Assembly: GCA_018335855.1 (NCBI GenBank)
Contig: JAGXRM010000044.1
Location: 1 to 64,000, forward strand
Direction of reading: 5' to 3'
Origin: Clostridiales bacterium
GTDB lineage: Bacteria > Bacillota > Dethiobacteria > Dethiobacterales > Dethiobacteraceae
DNA length: 64,000 nt
Within the stretch, counting starts at the first letter, position 1; each line of letters starts with the position of its first letter. The notes beneath the pieces are model-generated. The model worked only from the letters and a program-made list of their open reading frames with translations. It was not told the origin of the DNA and searched no databases. The position numbers and the translations under genes are program-made. Below, in pieces: positions 49,806-58,649 of the stretch.

Positions 49806-50905
49806 TGCTAGCCCCCACAACCTTGAACATGCAAAAAACGATGGAAGAAGCCATGGAAGTAAATAAAAAAATAATCAAGGGAATTGATACCCTGCTTTCT
49901 ATGAAAGATGTGGAAGTAGCAGTCACGCCAAAAGAATTGGTTTACGAAGAAGATAAAATGAGACTTTTTCATTACCTGCCCAAAGTAAAAGAAGTCAGTG
50001 CAGTTCCGACGCTCATCGTTTACGCTTTAGTCAACCGTCAATATATGATGGATCTGCAGCGGGACCGTAGTGTCATTAGCAGTTGGCTGGACCACGGGCT
50101 GGATGTCTATATCATTGACTGGGGTTATCCTGACAGAACCGACCGGTATCTGACCATGGAAGACTATATTGACGGGTATATCGATAGAGCGGTGGACACC
50201 GTCCGGGAAAGGAGCGGTCAGGATAAAATCAACATTCTCGGCGTCTGTCAGGGCGGGACATTTAGTACGATTTATGCCTCACTTTACCCGGAAAAAATTA
50301 AGAACCTCGTTACCATGGTTACACCTATCGACTTTTCAACGAAGGACGGACTGCTATACATTTGGAGTAAACACTTAAATATTGACGGTATGGTAGATAC
50401 CTACGGTGTGGTACCCGGTGATTTTATGAATATAGGCTTTCTGATGCTTAAGCCTTTTGCGCTGATGCTCGATAAATACATGGGCCTTTTAGAAAACCTG
50501 GATAACCCTGATGTGGTCAGGGATTTTCTCCGCATGGAAAAATGGATTTTTGACAGCCCGGGCCAGGCGGGAGAGGCATTCCGCAAATTTATTAAAGAAC
50601 TGTTCCAGGAGAACCGGCTAATCCAGGATAAATTTGAACTGGGCGGCAGAAAGGTCAGATTAAAGAATATTACAATGCCACTGCTTAACGTGTTTGCCCA
50701 GCAGGACCACTTGGTTCCACCGGCCTCCAGTATCCCTTTAAACGATGCAGTAGGAAGCCAGGATAAAGAAATGATTTCCTTCCCCGGCGGCCATATCGGC
50801 CTCTACGTCAGCTCCAAGGCACAACGAGAAGTATCACCCGCCGTGGCAAAATGGTTGAACGACCGATCCCAGCCGGAAAAGGGAAAAAAGAAAACGAAGA
50901 AGTAA
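49805..50905 (+). CDS. phaC: class III PHA synthase catalytic subunit PhaC
   Basis: 366 residues, the usual class III length. Polymerises (R)-3-hydroxyacyl-CoA. The lipase-like box is GVCQGG with catalytic Cys near residue 148; Asp near 301 (AQQDHLVPP) and His near 329 (GGHIGLYV) complete the triad. The C-terminus is Lys-rich. Translation is coupled to phaE by a TAATG overlap. No phaA/phaB genes are nearby, so monomers come through PhaJ. Confidence 0.95.
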   Translation: MLAPTTLNMQKTMEEAMEVNKKIIKGIDTLLSMKDVEVAVTPKELVYEEDKMRLFHYLPKVKEVSAVPTLIVYALVNRQYMMDLQRDRSVISSWLDHGLDVYIIDWGYPDRTDRYLTMEDYIDGYIDRAVDTVRERSGQDKINILGVCQGGTFSTIYASLYPEKIKNLVTMVTPIDFSTKDGLLYIWSKHLNIDGMVDTYGVVPGDFMNIGFLMLKPFALMLDKYMGLLENLDNPDVVRDFLRMEKWIFDSPGQAGEAFRKFIKELFQENRLIQDKFELGGRKVRLKNITMPLLNVFAQQDHLVPPASSIPLNDAVGSQDKEMISFPGGHIGLYVSSKAQREVSPAVAKWLNDRSQPEKGKKKTKK

Positions 50906-50945
50906 GGGATTAAAAACTGCTACCAGTTATTGCGCCGTATTATCG

Positions 50946-50978
50946 AAAGAGCATGCCAGCATTTGGCATGCTCTTTAT
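50946..50978 (+). terminator. intrinsic terminator after phaC
   Basis: AAAGAGCATGCCA and TGGCATGCTCTTT are perfect arms around GCATT, followed by a weak T stretch. Confidence 0.85.
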
Positions 50979-51087
50979 TGCTTGCAGGAACAGGCATTTC
51001 GGTTGTGGAATAGAATTGCAACAGAAAACTGTGGAAAACTACTAAGTAGACAAAAATAAGCCAATAAAAACAGGAGAGATTCGTAGA

Positions 51088-52218
51088 ATGGCAAAAATTG
51101 AGATGATCGCCACAGCAGCTTTTGGTCTGGAAGCTCTGGTGGCCAAAGAGTTAAAACAGTTGGGCTATGCAGACCAAATGGTGGAGAACGGCCGGGTCAC
51201 GTTTTGGGGGGATGAGGAAGCGATCTGTAAAACCAACCTCTGGCTACGCACGGCAGACCGGGTTTTAGTTAAAGTGGGGGAGTTCACGGCCACAAGCTTT
51301 GATGAGCTGTTTGAAAAGACAAAAGCACTGCCGTGGGCCGACTGGCTTCCTGAGGACGCAGAATTCCCCGTAGACGGTAAATCGGTGAAATCCACATTGT
51401 TTAGCGTTTCCGACTGTCAGGCCATTGTAAAGAAAGCCATTGTAGAAAAAATGAAGCTGAAATATAAGAAGGACTGGTTTGTGGAGAACGGCCCCCGTTA
51501 CCGTATCGAAGTGGGACTGTTAAAAGACGTGGCGACCCTGACCATTGACACCAGCGGGGCCGGGTTGCACAAACGGGGTTACCGCCAACTGTCAACGGTT
51601 GCTCCCTTAAGGGAGACACTGGCTGCAGCACTGGTGATGCTCAGCAAATGGCCGGCGGACCGGGTACTTGCCGATCCTTTCTGCGGCTCGGGCACCATCC
51701 CAATAGAAGCAGCACTGATTGCGCAAAACATGGCTCCCGGTCTAAGCCGTGAATTTGCAGCGGAGCAGTGGCCCAACATCCCGGGATCGTTATGGCGCAG
51801 CGCCCGCCAGCAGGCCAGAGATGAAATACGAACGGATATGGAATTACGTATCTTAGGCACCGATATCGACGAGGAGGCACTGAGCCTGTCCCGTCATCAT
51901 GCTAAAAGAGCGGGGGTGGACGGGCAAATTCATTTCCAGAGGCAACCGTTTGCCGAGATGCGTTCACGCTTCCAATACGGCTATATAATTTGCAACCCTC
52001 CCTACGGGGAACGGTTAGGCGAAGTTAAAGAAGCTGAAGAAATCTATAAAGAAATGCGCCGCGTTTTTAACGCACTGGAAACATGGTCATTCTTTGTCAT
52101 TACTTCACATATGGGGTTTGAAAAGCTTTTCGGTCGTAACGCGGATAAGAAACGCAAGCTCTATAACGGACGCATTCAATGTAATTACTACATGTACAAT
52201 AACCCTAAACCCGAATAA
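51088..52218 (+). CDS. rlmL: THUMP-domain 23S rRNA (guanine-N2)-methyltransferase
   Basis: 376 residues. The N-terminal ferredoxin-like/THUMP RNA-binding part (about 1-155) is followed by a Rossmann methyltransferase with the SAM loop LADPFCGSGTIPIEAALIA (about 190-208), Asp in GTDIDEEAL and the N2-guanine motif IICNPPYGERLG (about 305-316). Such proteins methylate 23S rRNA G2445 (RlmL type, YpsC in Bacillus). Only the RlmL half is present, not the RlmKL fusion. Confidence 0.85.
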   Translation: MAKIEMIATAAFGLEALVAKELKQLGYADQMVENGRVTFWGDEEAICKTNLWLRTADRVLVKVGEFTATSFDELFEKTKALPWADWLPEDAEFPVDGKSVKSTLFSVSDCQAIVKKAIVEKMKLKYKKDWFVENGPRYRIEVGLLKDVATLTIDTSGAGLHKRGYRQLSTVAPLRETLAAALVMLSKWPADRVLADPFCGSGTIPIEAALIAQNMAPGLSREFAAEQWPNIPGSLWRSARQQARDEIRTDMELRILGTDIDEEALSLSRHHAKRAGVDGQIHFQRQPFAEMRSRFQYGYIICNPPYGERLGEVKEAEEIYKEMRRVFNALETWSFFVITSHMGFEKLFGRNADKKRKLYNGRIQCNYYMYNNPKPE

Positions 52219-52255
52219 AAAAGACGCTACGCGTTTTCAGATGAACGTCTTTTTT
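52217..52255 (+). terminator. intrinsic terminator
   Basis: AAAAAAGACG and CGTCTTTTTT arms with a T run. Starts at the stop codon of the methyltransferase gene. Confidence 0.85.
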
Positions 52256-52256
52256 A

Positions 52257-52350
52257 TTCCGCTAGGGGCTGCCGCCCCTTCGGCGGGTCTGAGGACCCTG
52301 AGCACCCCGCAAGATTAAGGGGGAATCCCCCTTAAAAACCCCCTTGCATA
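52257..52350. repeat. GC-rich intergenic repeat-like element
   Basis: Nested inverted repeats: GGGGCTGCCGCCCC, GGGTCTGAGGACCCTGA, AAGGGGGAATCCCCCTT, then a second CCCCCTT. Composition is strikingly different from the neighbours. It resembles dispersed palindromic intergenic units seen in many Bacillota, but only one copy is in the window. Confidence 0.5.
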
Positions 52351-52439
52351 GGATCGTAGCTTCCCTGAATGTTATAATTTCCTATGCAATAAAAAAACAG
52401 AGGAATGTGTTTGCATAAAGTGATTTGCGTGTTCCCAGG

Positions 52440-53276
52440 TTACTCCGCATTGGGGAAGAACAGTGTATCGCCGTAGGGCTTGAAATTTGCGATGAGCTCC
52501 TGGCCTTCGGCTGAAATAAAGAACTCTGTGAGAAGTTTCGCTCCTTCATAATCCCGTTGAGGCCAATTTTGCGGGTTTACTGCCATAATGCCATATTGGT
52601 TTAAGAGGTTCACATCTCCCTCAAAGAGAATATCCAGTTCGAGAGTGTCACGCAAAGAGAGGTAGGTTGCACGGTCTGTTAATGTGTAACCTTCTTTTTC
52701 ATCGGTCATCCGCAGTGTGTCTGCCATGCCGGAACCGGCCGCGACGTACCAACTGCCGATTGGTTCTATGCTGGCGGCAGACCAGACAGCAAGCTCTTTT
52801 TTATGGGTGCCGGAGTCGTCTCCACGGGAAATAAACGGGCTTTGTGTGTTGGAAATCGTTGCGAGGACATCATTTAAATTAGCAGCTTCTTTGATAGCTG
52901 CCGGATCTGCAGCGGGGCCCACCACCACAAAGTCATTATACATCACGTCATAGCGGTCAATGTAGTGTCCCTGTTCCACCATGTCCAGTTCGGCCTCCTT
53001 GGCATGAACAAGGACTAAGTCACAGTCACCGTTTTTGCCAAGTTCCAGAGCAGCGCCGGTGCCGAGAGAAACCACCTTTACTTCGTAATTGTTTGCTTCT
53101 TCAAAGTAAGGGAGTAAGTAATCAAGAAGCCCGGAATCATAAGTACTTGTTGTCGTTCCCAGAATCAGTTCCTGTTTAGGAGCCGGATCCTGCGAAGGGA
53201 CAGTCGAACTGTTGCACCCCATAACCATACCCGCAACCAATAAAACTAAAAACAAAACACCCCGTTTTTTAAACAA
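52440..53276 (-). CDS. tupA: TupA-like tungstate-binding lipoprotein
   Basis: About 278 residues. Lipoprotein signal peptide with lipobox GMVMGC (Cys about 21). TupA hallmarks: LGTTTSTYDSGLLDYLLP near residue 40 and SRGDDSGTHKKEL near 150, which bind the oxyanion. It would deliver tungstate (or molybdate) to an ABC importer, but no tupB/tupC permease or ATPase gene is adjacent. TTG at 53276 is chosen because GGGGGAG is 7 bases upstream; the TTG at 53291 is not. Confidence 0.85.
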   Translation of the reverse strand: MFKKRGVLFLVLLVAGMVMGCNSSTVPSQDPAPKQELILGTTTSTYDSGLLDYLLPYFEEANNYEVKVVSLGTGAALELGKNGDCDLVLVHAKEAELDMVEQGHYIDRYDVMYNDFVVVGPAADPAAIKEAANLNDVLATISNTQSPFISRGDDSGTHKKELAVWSAASIEPIGSWYVAAGSGMADTLRMTDEKEGYTLTDRATYLSLRDTLELDILFEGDVNLLNQYGIMAVNPQNWPQRDYEGAKLLTEFFISAEGQELIANFKPYGDTLFFPNAE

Positions 53277-53350
53277 TAATATCTCCCCCAATCGCTATGT
53301 TCATCTGTGCATAACGATTTTACCATGCACTATTAAGGATGTCAATTAAG

Positions 53351-53383
53351 TTTGCAACCCGGGGACGGTTCTCGAATTGCAAA
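53351..53383 (+). repeat. GGGGACGGTT repeat, copy 1
   Basis: TTTGCAACCCGGGGACGG then TTCTCGAATTGCAAA. The ends TTTGCAA and TTGCAAA are themselves inverted. Copy 2 follows after two bases. Confidence 0.85.
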
Positions 53384-53385
53384 TA

Positions 53386-53416
53386 TGCAACCCGGGGACG
53401 GTTTTCGAATTGCAAA
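53386..53416 (+). repeat. GGGGACGGTT repeat, copy 2
   Basis: TGCAACCCGGGGACGG then TTTTCGAATTGCAAA; direct copy of the unit with one base changed. Confidence 0.85.
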
Positions 53417-53446
53417 ATATATCTTACTCAGATTGGTACCTATAGC

Positions 53447-53479
53447 TTTGCAACTCGAGAACCGTCCCCGGGTTGCAAA
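53447..53479 (-). repeat. GGGGACGGTT repeat, copy 3 (inverted)
   Basis: Reverse complement of the unit (TTTGCAACTCGAGAACC then GTCCCCGGGTTGCAAA). With copies 1 and 2 it can form a long stem. Confidence 0.85.
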
Positions 53480-53540
53480 GCTTCTGGGCAAAAAGAAAAG
53501 GACTTCTGTATAAAGTACAGAAATCCTTATGATGGCTGTC

Positions 53541-54662
53541 TTACAGCCTTCCTTTTTGCCGGGCGATACTGAGCATCTGTTCCTTTTTGTTTTTGGGTGG
53601 GACGTAGATTTCAAGCCGTCTTTTTAGGTGCATGGCTGCTTTTTTGCAGCCGCGGATACAGGCACCGCAACCTATACAGCGATCGTTACTGATTTTAGCA
53701 GTGCCGCCTTTTCCCGCAACGGCGCCTGTTATTTCGATAGCTCCGATATGGCACCGTTTAACGCAGATGCCGCATCCGGTACATTCTGCTTCGTTAATTT
53801 CCGGGATAAAATTGCTGGGATGGACAGAGTGTACGTCATGTTCGTTCATGCCACGTAATACGCCGCAACAACAGCCGCAGCAATGGCAGATATAAGCAGT
53901 GTTGTTTTGCACATTGTCGGCAAGGTGAACCAAGCCCAACTCTTCGGTCTTCTCAAGAACGCGCAGCAGTTCATCGACGGAGGCAAAACGGGCAAACCCT
54001 CTGCGTACCAGCCATTCCGAGGCGCCACCCAGAGACATGCAGACATCATCTATCGGTGCATCGCATGCAACACCGCGGTGGTGCGCCTGGTGGCGGCAAT
54101 AGCACATGGTCAGTGAACCGCCCCCGGCATCACGGATCATCTCCGAGGCTTTCTCGTAATTGAGCACTTCCGTTTCCACATCCTCAGGCATTAAGCTTTC
54201 GTACGCCCAGGTCTGAAACATTTTTGTGTCTCCGCCGAAAAATTCTTCACTGACTCCTTTTTCATGGTGGTACTGTTCGAAAAGGTCAGCCAGGTCTTTT
54301 AAGGGCAGGCTGCTGTCTGCCCGCATAAAGGTGTATTCAAAGAAGCCGATTACCAGAGGCGTCAGCATATAAAACATCTTATCTTCCCGGGGCACATCGA
54401 TGACTAAGCCCTTTTGCGCCATGCCGTCCAACCGGTCTGTTATCTCTTCCACGGAAATCCCGGTACTCGCTGATAATTTCTCAGCCGTGGTAAATCCCAT
54501 GGGAAAATTACTGCCGATTTCTGCTTCTTTCTCCAGGAACATGGTATGCAATATTTTCATCAGTGTCTCTGAAAACGGCGCACCGACGGGGTTACGGTTT
54601 AATCGTTTCGCCAATGCTTTAAAAACATCTGTTTTATCAACGCCAAAATGGCCCATAAACAA
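53541..54662 (-). CDS. cysteine-rich 4Fe-4S ferredoxin with N-terminal winged-helix-like part
   Basis: About 373 residues. The C-terminal third has two ferredoxin motifs, CTGCGICVKRCHIGAI and CIGCGACIRGCKKAAM. Upstream lie unusual Cys/His groups: CYCRHQAHHRGVACDAP and ICHCCGCCCGVLRG. The first 100 residues look like a winged helix (TTAEKLSASTGISVEEITDRLDG). Such proteins are widespread in anaerobes and unassigned; electron transfer coupled to a sensing domain is a guess. Start TTG 54662 or ATG 54656, both served by AAGGAGGTG. Confidence 0.7.
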   Translation of the reverse strand: MFMGHFGVDKTDVFKALAKRLNRNPVGAPFSETLMKILHTMFLEKEAEIGSNFPMGFTTAEKLSASTGISVEEITDRLDGMAQKGLVIDVPREDKMFYMLTPLVIGFFEYTFMRADSSLPLKDLADLFEQYHHEKGVSEEFFGGDTKMFQTWAYESLMPEDVETEVLNYEKASEMIRDAGGGSLTMCYCRHQAHHRGVACDAPIDDVCMSLGGASEWLVRRGFARFASVDELLRVLEKTEELGLVHLADNVQNNTAYICHCCGCCCGVLRGMNEHDVHSVHPSNFIPEINEAECTGCGICVKRCHIGAIEITGAVAGKGGTAKISNDRCIGCGACIRGCKKAAMHLKRRLEIYVPPKNKKEQMLSIARQKGRL

Positions 54663-54763
54663 TAAACACCTCCTTTTTCCTATCTTCGCTGCAGACAGGG
54701 AAAACCCTGCCAAAGATACTTGCAAAGTGAAATATTTGTAAAATCATATTAGGGAGGAACGAA

Positions 54764-55219
54764 ATGTATAGTGTTATTTTATTTGACTTAGACGGCACAC
54801 TGACTGATCCATTAGAAGGAATTACTAACTCTGCATTGTACGCTCTGGATAAAATGAAAATAGACGCCGGGGATATGGCGTCATTTAAAGTATTGCAGCA
54901 CTTCCAACTGGATAACTATTTTTCCATGGTTATAGGCAGTAACTTAGACGGGACGCGCAGCGCCAAAGCGGAGATTATTAAATGTATTTTGGACACGCTT
55001 CCCGGTGTGCCGAAAGAGGCGGTAGTAATGGTAGGGGACCGTATGTTTGACATTGATGGTGCCCGGGCCAACGGTATTGACTCTGTCGGCGTGACATACG
55101 GATTTGGGACCGGAGAGGAACTGACAGCTGCCCGGCCTGATTATCTGGCATCCTCTGTTGCGCAGCTTAAAAGGATACTTGCCGGAGGAGAAAGCTGTCC
55201 CGGTGACTTGCAGGAATAG
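54764..55219 (+). CDS. HAD-family phosphatase with the cap region deleted
   Basis: 151 residues instead of about 210-220. Motif I FDLDGTLTDP is intact at 7-16 and the C-terminal half (LDNYFSMVIGSNLDGTRSAK, VMVGDRMFDIDGARANGI) matches phosphoglycolate-phosphatase/pyrophosphatase-like HAD proteins. Between residues about 34 and 44 the whole helical cap and motif II (the Ser/Thr-Lys segment) are missing, in frame. The result may be a decayed gene or a capless enzyme. Strong AGGGAGG before the ATG. Confidence 0.75.
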   Translation: MYSVILFDLDGTLTDPLEGITNSALYALDKMKIDAGDMASFKVLQHFQLDNYFSMVIGSNLDGTRSAKAEIIKCILDTLPGVPKEAVVMVGDRMFDIDGARANGIDSVGVTYGFGTGEELTAARPDYLASSVAQLKRILAGGESCPGDLQE

Positions 55220-55320
55220 AAAAACAGGCGGCGAAATATGTATTATTACAGAAAAACTTTTCCATTTTTGTACTAAGGCAAATATAATTTCCAGATGAAG
55301 AAATTATCGGGGGAGTTCTT

Positions 55321-55833
55321 GTGTGGATGAAGATATGGAAAGAGTGGATTATGCCGTTGTTGGTTGCTTTGATGATATCTCTGTTAATGAGAGGGTTTGT
55401 CGCCGAAGCCAGGGTAATACCCAGCGGGTCAATGATCCCCACACTTCAAATAAGTGATCGTGTCATCATTAATAAAGTTTTAGCGCTTACTGAGCTGGAG
55501 CGGGGCGATATTGTTGTTTTTTGGCCTCCTGACAGTGTCAACCAAAAGTATCCCTTTATTAAAAGGATTATAGGCCTGCCAGACGATACCATTTATCTGT
55601 TCGGAGGCGATGTCTATCTAAACGGCGAACGACAGACAGAGGTCTATATCAATGAAGCTTGTTGGGGCGATTATGGACCTGTTGTGGTGCCGGACAATAA
55701 ATTTTTTGTGCTGGGAGACAACCGCAATGACAGTATGGACAGCAGATCCTGGGGTTTTGTCGAACAGGATAAACTATTAGGTAAAGCAGAGTTGATTTTT
55801 TGGCCGTTGACGCGGTTTGGCCGTTTACATTAA
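55321..55833 (+). CDS. lepB: signal peptidase I
   Basis: 170 residues, one N-terminal membrane helix (IMPLLVALMISLLMRGFV). Catalytic Ser in SGSMIPTLQ (about residue 36), Lys in FIKRIIGLP (about 80) and the conserved GDNRNDSMDSRSWG box. It removes signal peptides of exported proteins at the membrane's outer face. GTG start with GGGGGAG 6 bases upstream. Confidence 0.9.
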   Translation: MWMKIWKEWIMPLLVALMISLLMRGFVAEARVIPSGSMIPTLQISDRVIINKVLALTELERGDIVVFWPPDSVNQKYPFIKRIIGLPDDTIYLFGGDVYLNGERQTEVYINEACWGDYGPVVVPDNKFFVLGDNRNDSMDSRSWGFVEQDKLLGKAELIFWPLTRFGRLH

Positions 55834-55951
55834 ACCGGAGACCTATTGTGTCACTTCTGCGAGCGCTCAATGTTTATCCCTCCAATCATCAATTGAAACA
55901 TCCTTAGTATTCCCTTGAATTATACCTCCATGTGAAAGGAGAAGAAGAAAT

Positions 55952-56149
55952 ATGCCATATGTCAATATTAAAATTACCAAAGATGGTGCAACTGCCGAAC
56001 AAAAGGCCCGGTTAATTGCTGGTGCAACGCAATTGCTGGTAGATGTTCTTGATAAAAATCCCCAAACAACTGTGGTGGTCATCGATGAGGTCGATACCGA
56101 TAACTGGGGAATTGGCGGGGAATCAATCACTGTCAGGCGTCGTAAGTAA
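55952..56149 (+). CDS. 4-oxalocrotonate tautomerase family protein
   Basis: 65 residues. Starts Met-Pro, leaving Pro1 as the catalytic base after Met removal, followed by YVNIKITKDGATAEQKARL and the conserved TVVVIDEVDTDNWGIGG. Family members isomerise enol/keto acids; the substrate here is unknown. GAAAGGAG precedes the ATG. Confidence 0.85.
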   Translation: MPYVNIKITKDGATAEQKARLIAGATQLLVDVLDKNPQTTVVVIDEVDTDNWGIGGESITVRRRK

Positions 56150-56234
56150 TAGTAATTATTAACTAAAAGGTATTTTAACGCCTTTTGTCGAAATGAAAAA
56201 GGCATTTCATTTCTGTGCTAAAAGGTGGGTCTTC

Positions 56235-57908
56235 ATGTATTTGCCGAAACGAAATACCTTAGGTTGGCGTTATCTATGGACCATTAGTACGATTATCACA
56301 GGCGTACTGCTTTTTAATTTTGTCTGGAGTACATATACGATCAGAGTTAATGAATACGAACAACAGAAGGAAAAGGCATATATTTTGACAGAGCAGCTCG
56401 TTTCCATGCGGGCGTTCATCGCCCAAAATCAGGACAGAATTAATTACGATTCTACAGGTCATTTTGAGTATAAACATTTATCACCGGCCGTTGTGGGCAA
56501 AGGCGTGGGTGATATTTTTAATACAAGAACCGATTATTCGCTGAAGCAGACCAGGTTAGGTGTCCGGAATCCGGAAAATGAACCGGATGATTTTGAAAAA
56601 GCGGCTCTGGTAAGCTTCCTCACAGAAAGCAATAGAAAAGAGTATTTCGGTCAGGATGTTATTGACGGCAACAGAGTTTTTCGTTATATAGTGCCGCTTT
56701 ATACTGAATCCCTGTGTTTGCCGTGCCACGGTGGGCCGGCCGGGCAGATTGACTTTTCCGGACATCCCAAAGAAGGTCTGCGCGAAGGGGACTTGGCCGG
56801 GGCCATCAGTGTGTCGATTCCGATGGAGAGCTATTATGCGACTCTTGCGGATAACCGTAACAGTATGATACTATTCAGCTTGATTTTACTGGTTGCCACC
56901 CTTATCGGGATTCTCTTTACCACCAGCCGTCTTGTCGTTCAACCGTTGCAAATGTTAACAGACAAAGTGCTGAAGGTTGCAGACGGGGAACTGGCAACAT
57001 CATTCGAGGGATTCCCAATGTACGGGGAGATTGAAACCCTCGCCGGCGAATTCTCTTCGATGGTAACAAAACTACAAGACTTCTATAAGAATATAGAGCG
57101 GAAAGTCGCAACCCGTACCCGGGAATTGGAAGTGGCGAATCTGCACTTAATAGAGAGACAGAATGCATTAGCGCAGTTAAATCAAAAGCTGAGTGAAAAC
57201 AACCGCTATAAAAGTGAGTTTTTAGCGACAGTAACCCATGAACTGAGAACGCCGCTCACATCCATTTCCGCATTTACGGAATTACTTCTGGATGAAGATA
57301 TGGGACCGCTTACTGTGGAGCAGCGTGAGAATTTGCTTGATATCAAAACGAGTGCGCAGCAACTGATGATGCATATCAGTGATATCTTGGATATGGCTAA
57401 GTTGGAAGCCGGTCACCTGCAGATTGCCCGGGAAAGAGTGGATTTAAACGACGTGTTCCGTATGGTACGCCGTTCCATGTCGGCCATTGCTTTTCAGGAG
57501 GGAGTTCAACTGAATCTGGACCGGGTAAAAGTTCCCTTAGTGTATGCTGACCCTGACAGGTTACGTCAGATTATCGGCAATCTGGTGGCTAATGCAATTA
57601 AGTTCACCAAAGAGGGGGGCCGTATCCACGTCACTGCTGCTGCTGAGCAGTACCATGCTGTAATAAAAGTAACGGATACAGGTGTGGGGATTCCGGCAGA
57701 AAAAATTCCTCATATTTTTGAGAAATTTGAACAAGGGGATGCGTCGATGACTAAGCGTCGCTCTGGTACGGGGCTGGGGTTGACACTGGTGAAATTACTG
57801 ACGGAGATGCATGAAGGGCAAGTCCACGTAGAGAGTGAACCGGGTAAAGGATCAACATTCTTTATTCGTATTCCGTATAATGGGAAAGGGGATGCCAAAA
57901 ATGTCTAA
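56235..57908 (+). CDS. sensor histidine kinase with haem-binding (DUF3365/Tll0287-like) sensor domain
   Basis: About 557 residues. Membrane helix (WRYLWTISTIITGVLLFNF), an external DUF3365-type domain containing the c-haem motif CLPCH (about residue 165), second membrane helix (LFSLILLVATLIGILF), HAMP, coiled coil, HisKA with FLATVTHELRTPLTS and an ATPase with GTGLGLTLVK. It probably senses redox or a gas through haem and signals to the overlapping response regulator. ATG 56235 follows AAAGGTGG and is preferred to ATG 56193. Confidence 0.85.
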   Translation: MYLPKRNTLGWRYLWTISTIITGVLLFNFVWSTYTIRVNEYEQQKEKAYILTEQLVSMRAFIAQNQDRINYDSTGHFEYKHLSPAVVGKGVGDIFNTRTDYSLKQTRLGVRNPENEPDDFEKAALVSFLTESNRKEYFGQDVIDGNRVFRYIVPLYTESLCLPCHGGPAGQIDFSGHPKEGLREGDLAGAISVSIPMESYYATLADNRNSMILFSLILLVATLIGILFTTSRLVVQPLQMLTDKVLKVADGELATSFEGFPMYGEIETLAGEFSSMVTKLQDFYKNIERKVATRTRELEVANLHLIERQNALAQLNQKLSENNRYKSEFLATVTHELRTPLTSISAFTELLLDEDMGPLTVEQRENLLDIKTSAQQLMMHISDILDMAKLEAGHLQIARERVDLNDVFRMVRRSMSAIAFQEGVQLNLDRVKVPLVYADPDRLRQIIGNLVANAIKFTKEGGRIHVTAAAEQYHAVIKVTDTGVGIPAEKIPHIFEKFEQGDASMTKRRSGTGLGLTLVKLLTEMHEGQVHVESEPGKGSTFFIRIPYNGKGDAKNV

Positions 57909-58608
57909 AATCACTAAAATACTGGTAGTGGATGATGAAACTAAAATAAGGCGGGTTGTGGAGCAGAGCCTGCGTAAGGATGCTTATCGGGTTGTGCATG
58001 CGTCTGACGGCCTGGAAGCTTTGCAGAAAGTGGAAGCAGAAAAGCCTGATTTAATTATTCTTGATTTAATGATGCCGGAGATGGATGGGTTTGAAGTTTG
58101 CAAAGCATTACGTAGTAAGGGTGATAATACGCCGGTAATTATCCTTTCTGCCCGGGATGAATTGGACAATAAAGCCCACGGTTTTAACCTGGGTGTGGAC
58201 GATTATGTAACAAAACCGTTTAGCCCGGCGGAACTGGCGCTGCGCGTCAAAGCCGTCCTGCGCCGCCTGAGCGGGGAAGATCTGGCCCCACGGTTAAGGG
58301 AAGGAACCTTTGATGACGGCAGATTGTATATTAACAGTAAAACACGGGATGTTAAGCTCAATGACGCCGCTGTTTATCTCACAGCGAAAGAATTTGATCT
58401 GTTGTGGGTACTGGCGACAAATCCGGGACAAGTCTACAGCCGGGATCAACTTCTTGATCTCGTCTGGGGGAATGAATATTTCGGTGATGCCGGCACAGTG
58501 ACGGTGTTAATCCGGCGCATCCGGGAAAAGATAGAAAAAGATCCGGCGAACCCCACCTATCTCCGCACAGTATGGGGAATCGGCTATAAATTTGAAGCCG
58601 TCTTATAG
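57901..58608 (+). CDS. OmpR/PhoB-type response regulator
   Basis: 235 residues. Receiver domain: acidic pair in VVDDE, phospho-acceptor Asp in LIILDLMMPEMDG (about 53), Lys in DDYVTKPF; C-terminal winged helix with VWGNEYFGDAGTVTVLIRRI and TVWGIGYKF. ATG 57901 has AAAGGGG at 9 bases and overlaps the kinase gene by 8 bases. Target genes are unknown. Confidence 0.9.
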   Translation: MSKITKILVVDDETKIRRVVEQSLRKDAYRVVHASDGLEALQKVEAEKPDLIILDLMMPEMDGFEVCKALRSKGDNTPVIILSARDELDNKAHGFNLGVDDYVTKPFSPAELALRVKAVLRRLSGEDLAPRLREGTFDDGRLYINSKTRDVKLNDAAVYLTAKEFDLLWVLATNPGQVYSRDQLLDLVWGNEYFGDAGTVTVLIRRIREKIEKDPANPTYLRTVWGIGYKFEAVL

Positions 58609-58649
58609 AATATAACGGAACCGGAGATAATTGATTGTGAGGGATATTT

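Larger units (their letters stand above)
53277..53540. other. intergenic region with repeats between converging/diverging genes
   Basis: About 260 bases containing three copies of a 31-33-bp repeat (two direct, one inverted). No gene; apparent frames on both strands are translations of the repeats. Confidence 0.6.

Noticed and set aside
53351-53479. GGGGACGG repeats as a CRISPR array or as coding
   Set aside because: Only three copies, one inverted, with unequal gaps. Open frames on both strands here are translations of the repeat and have no ribosome sites.
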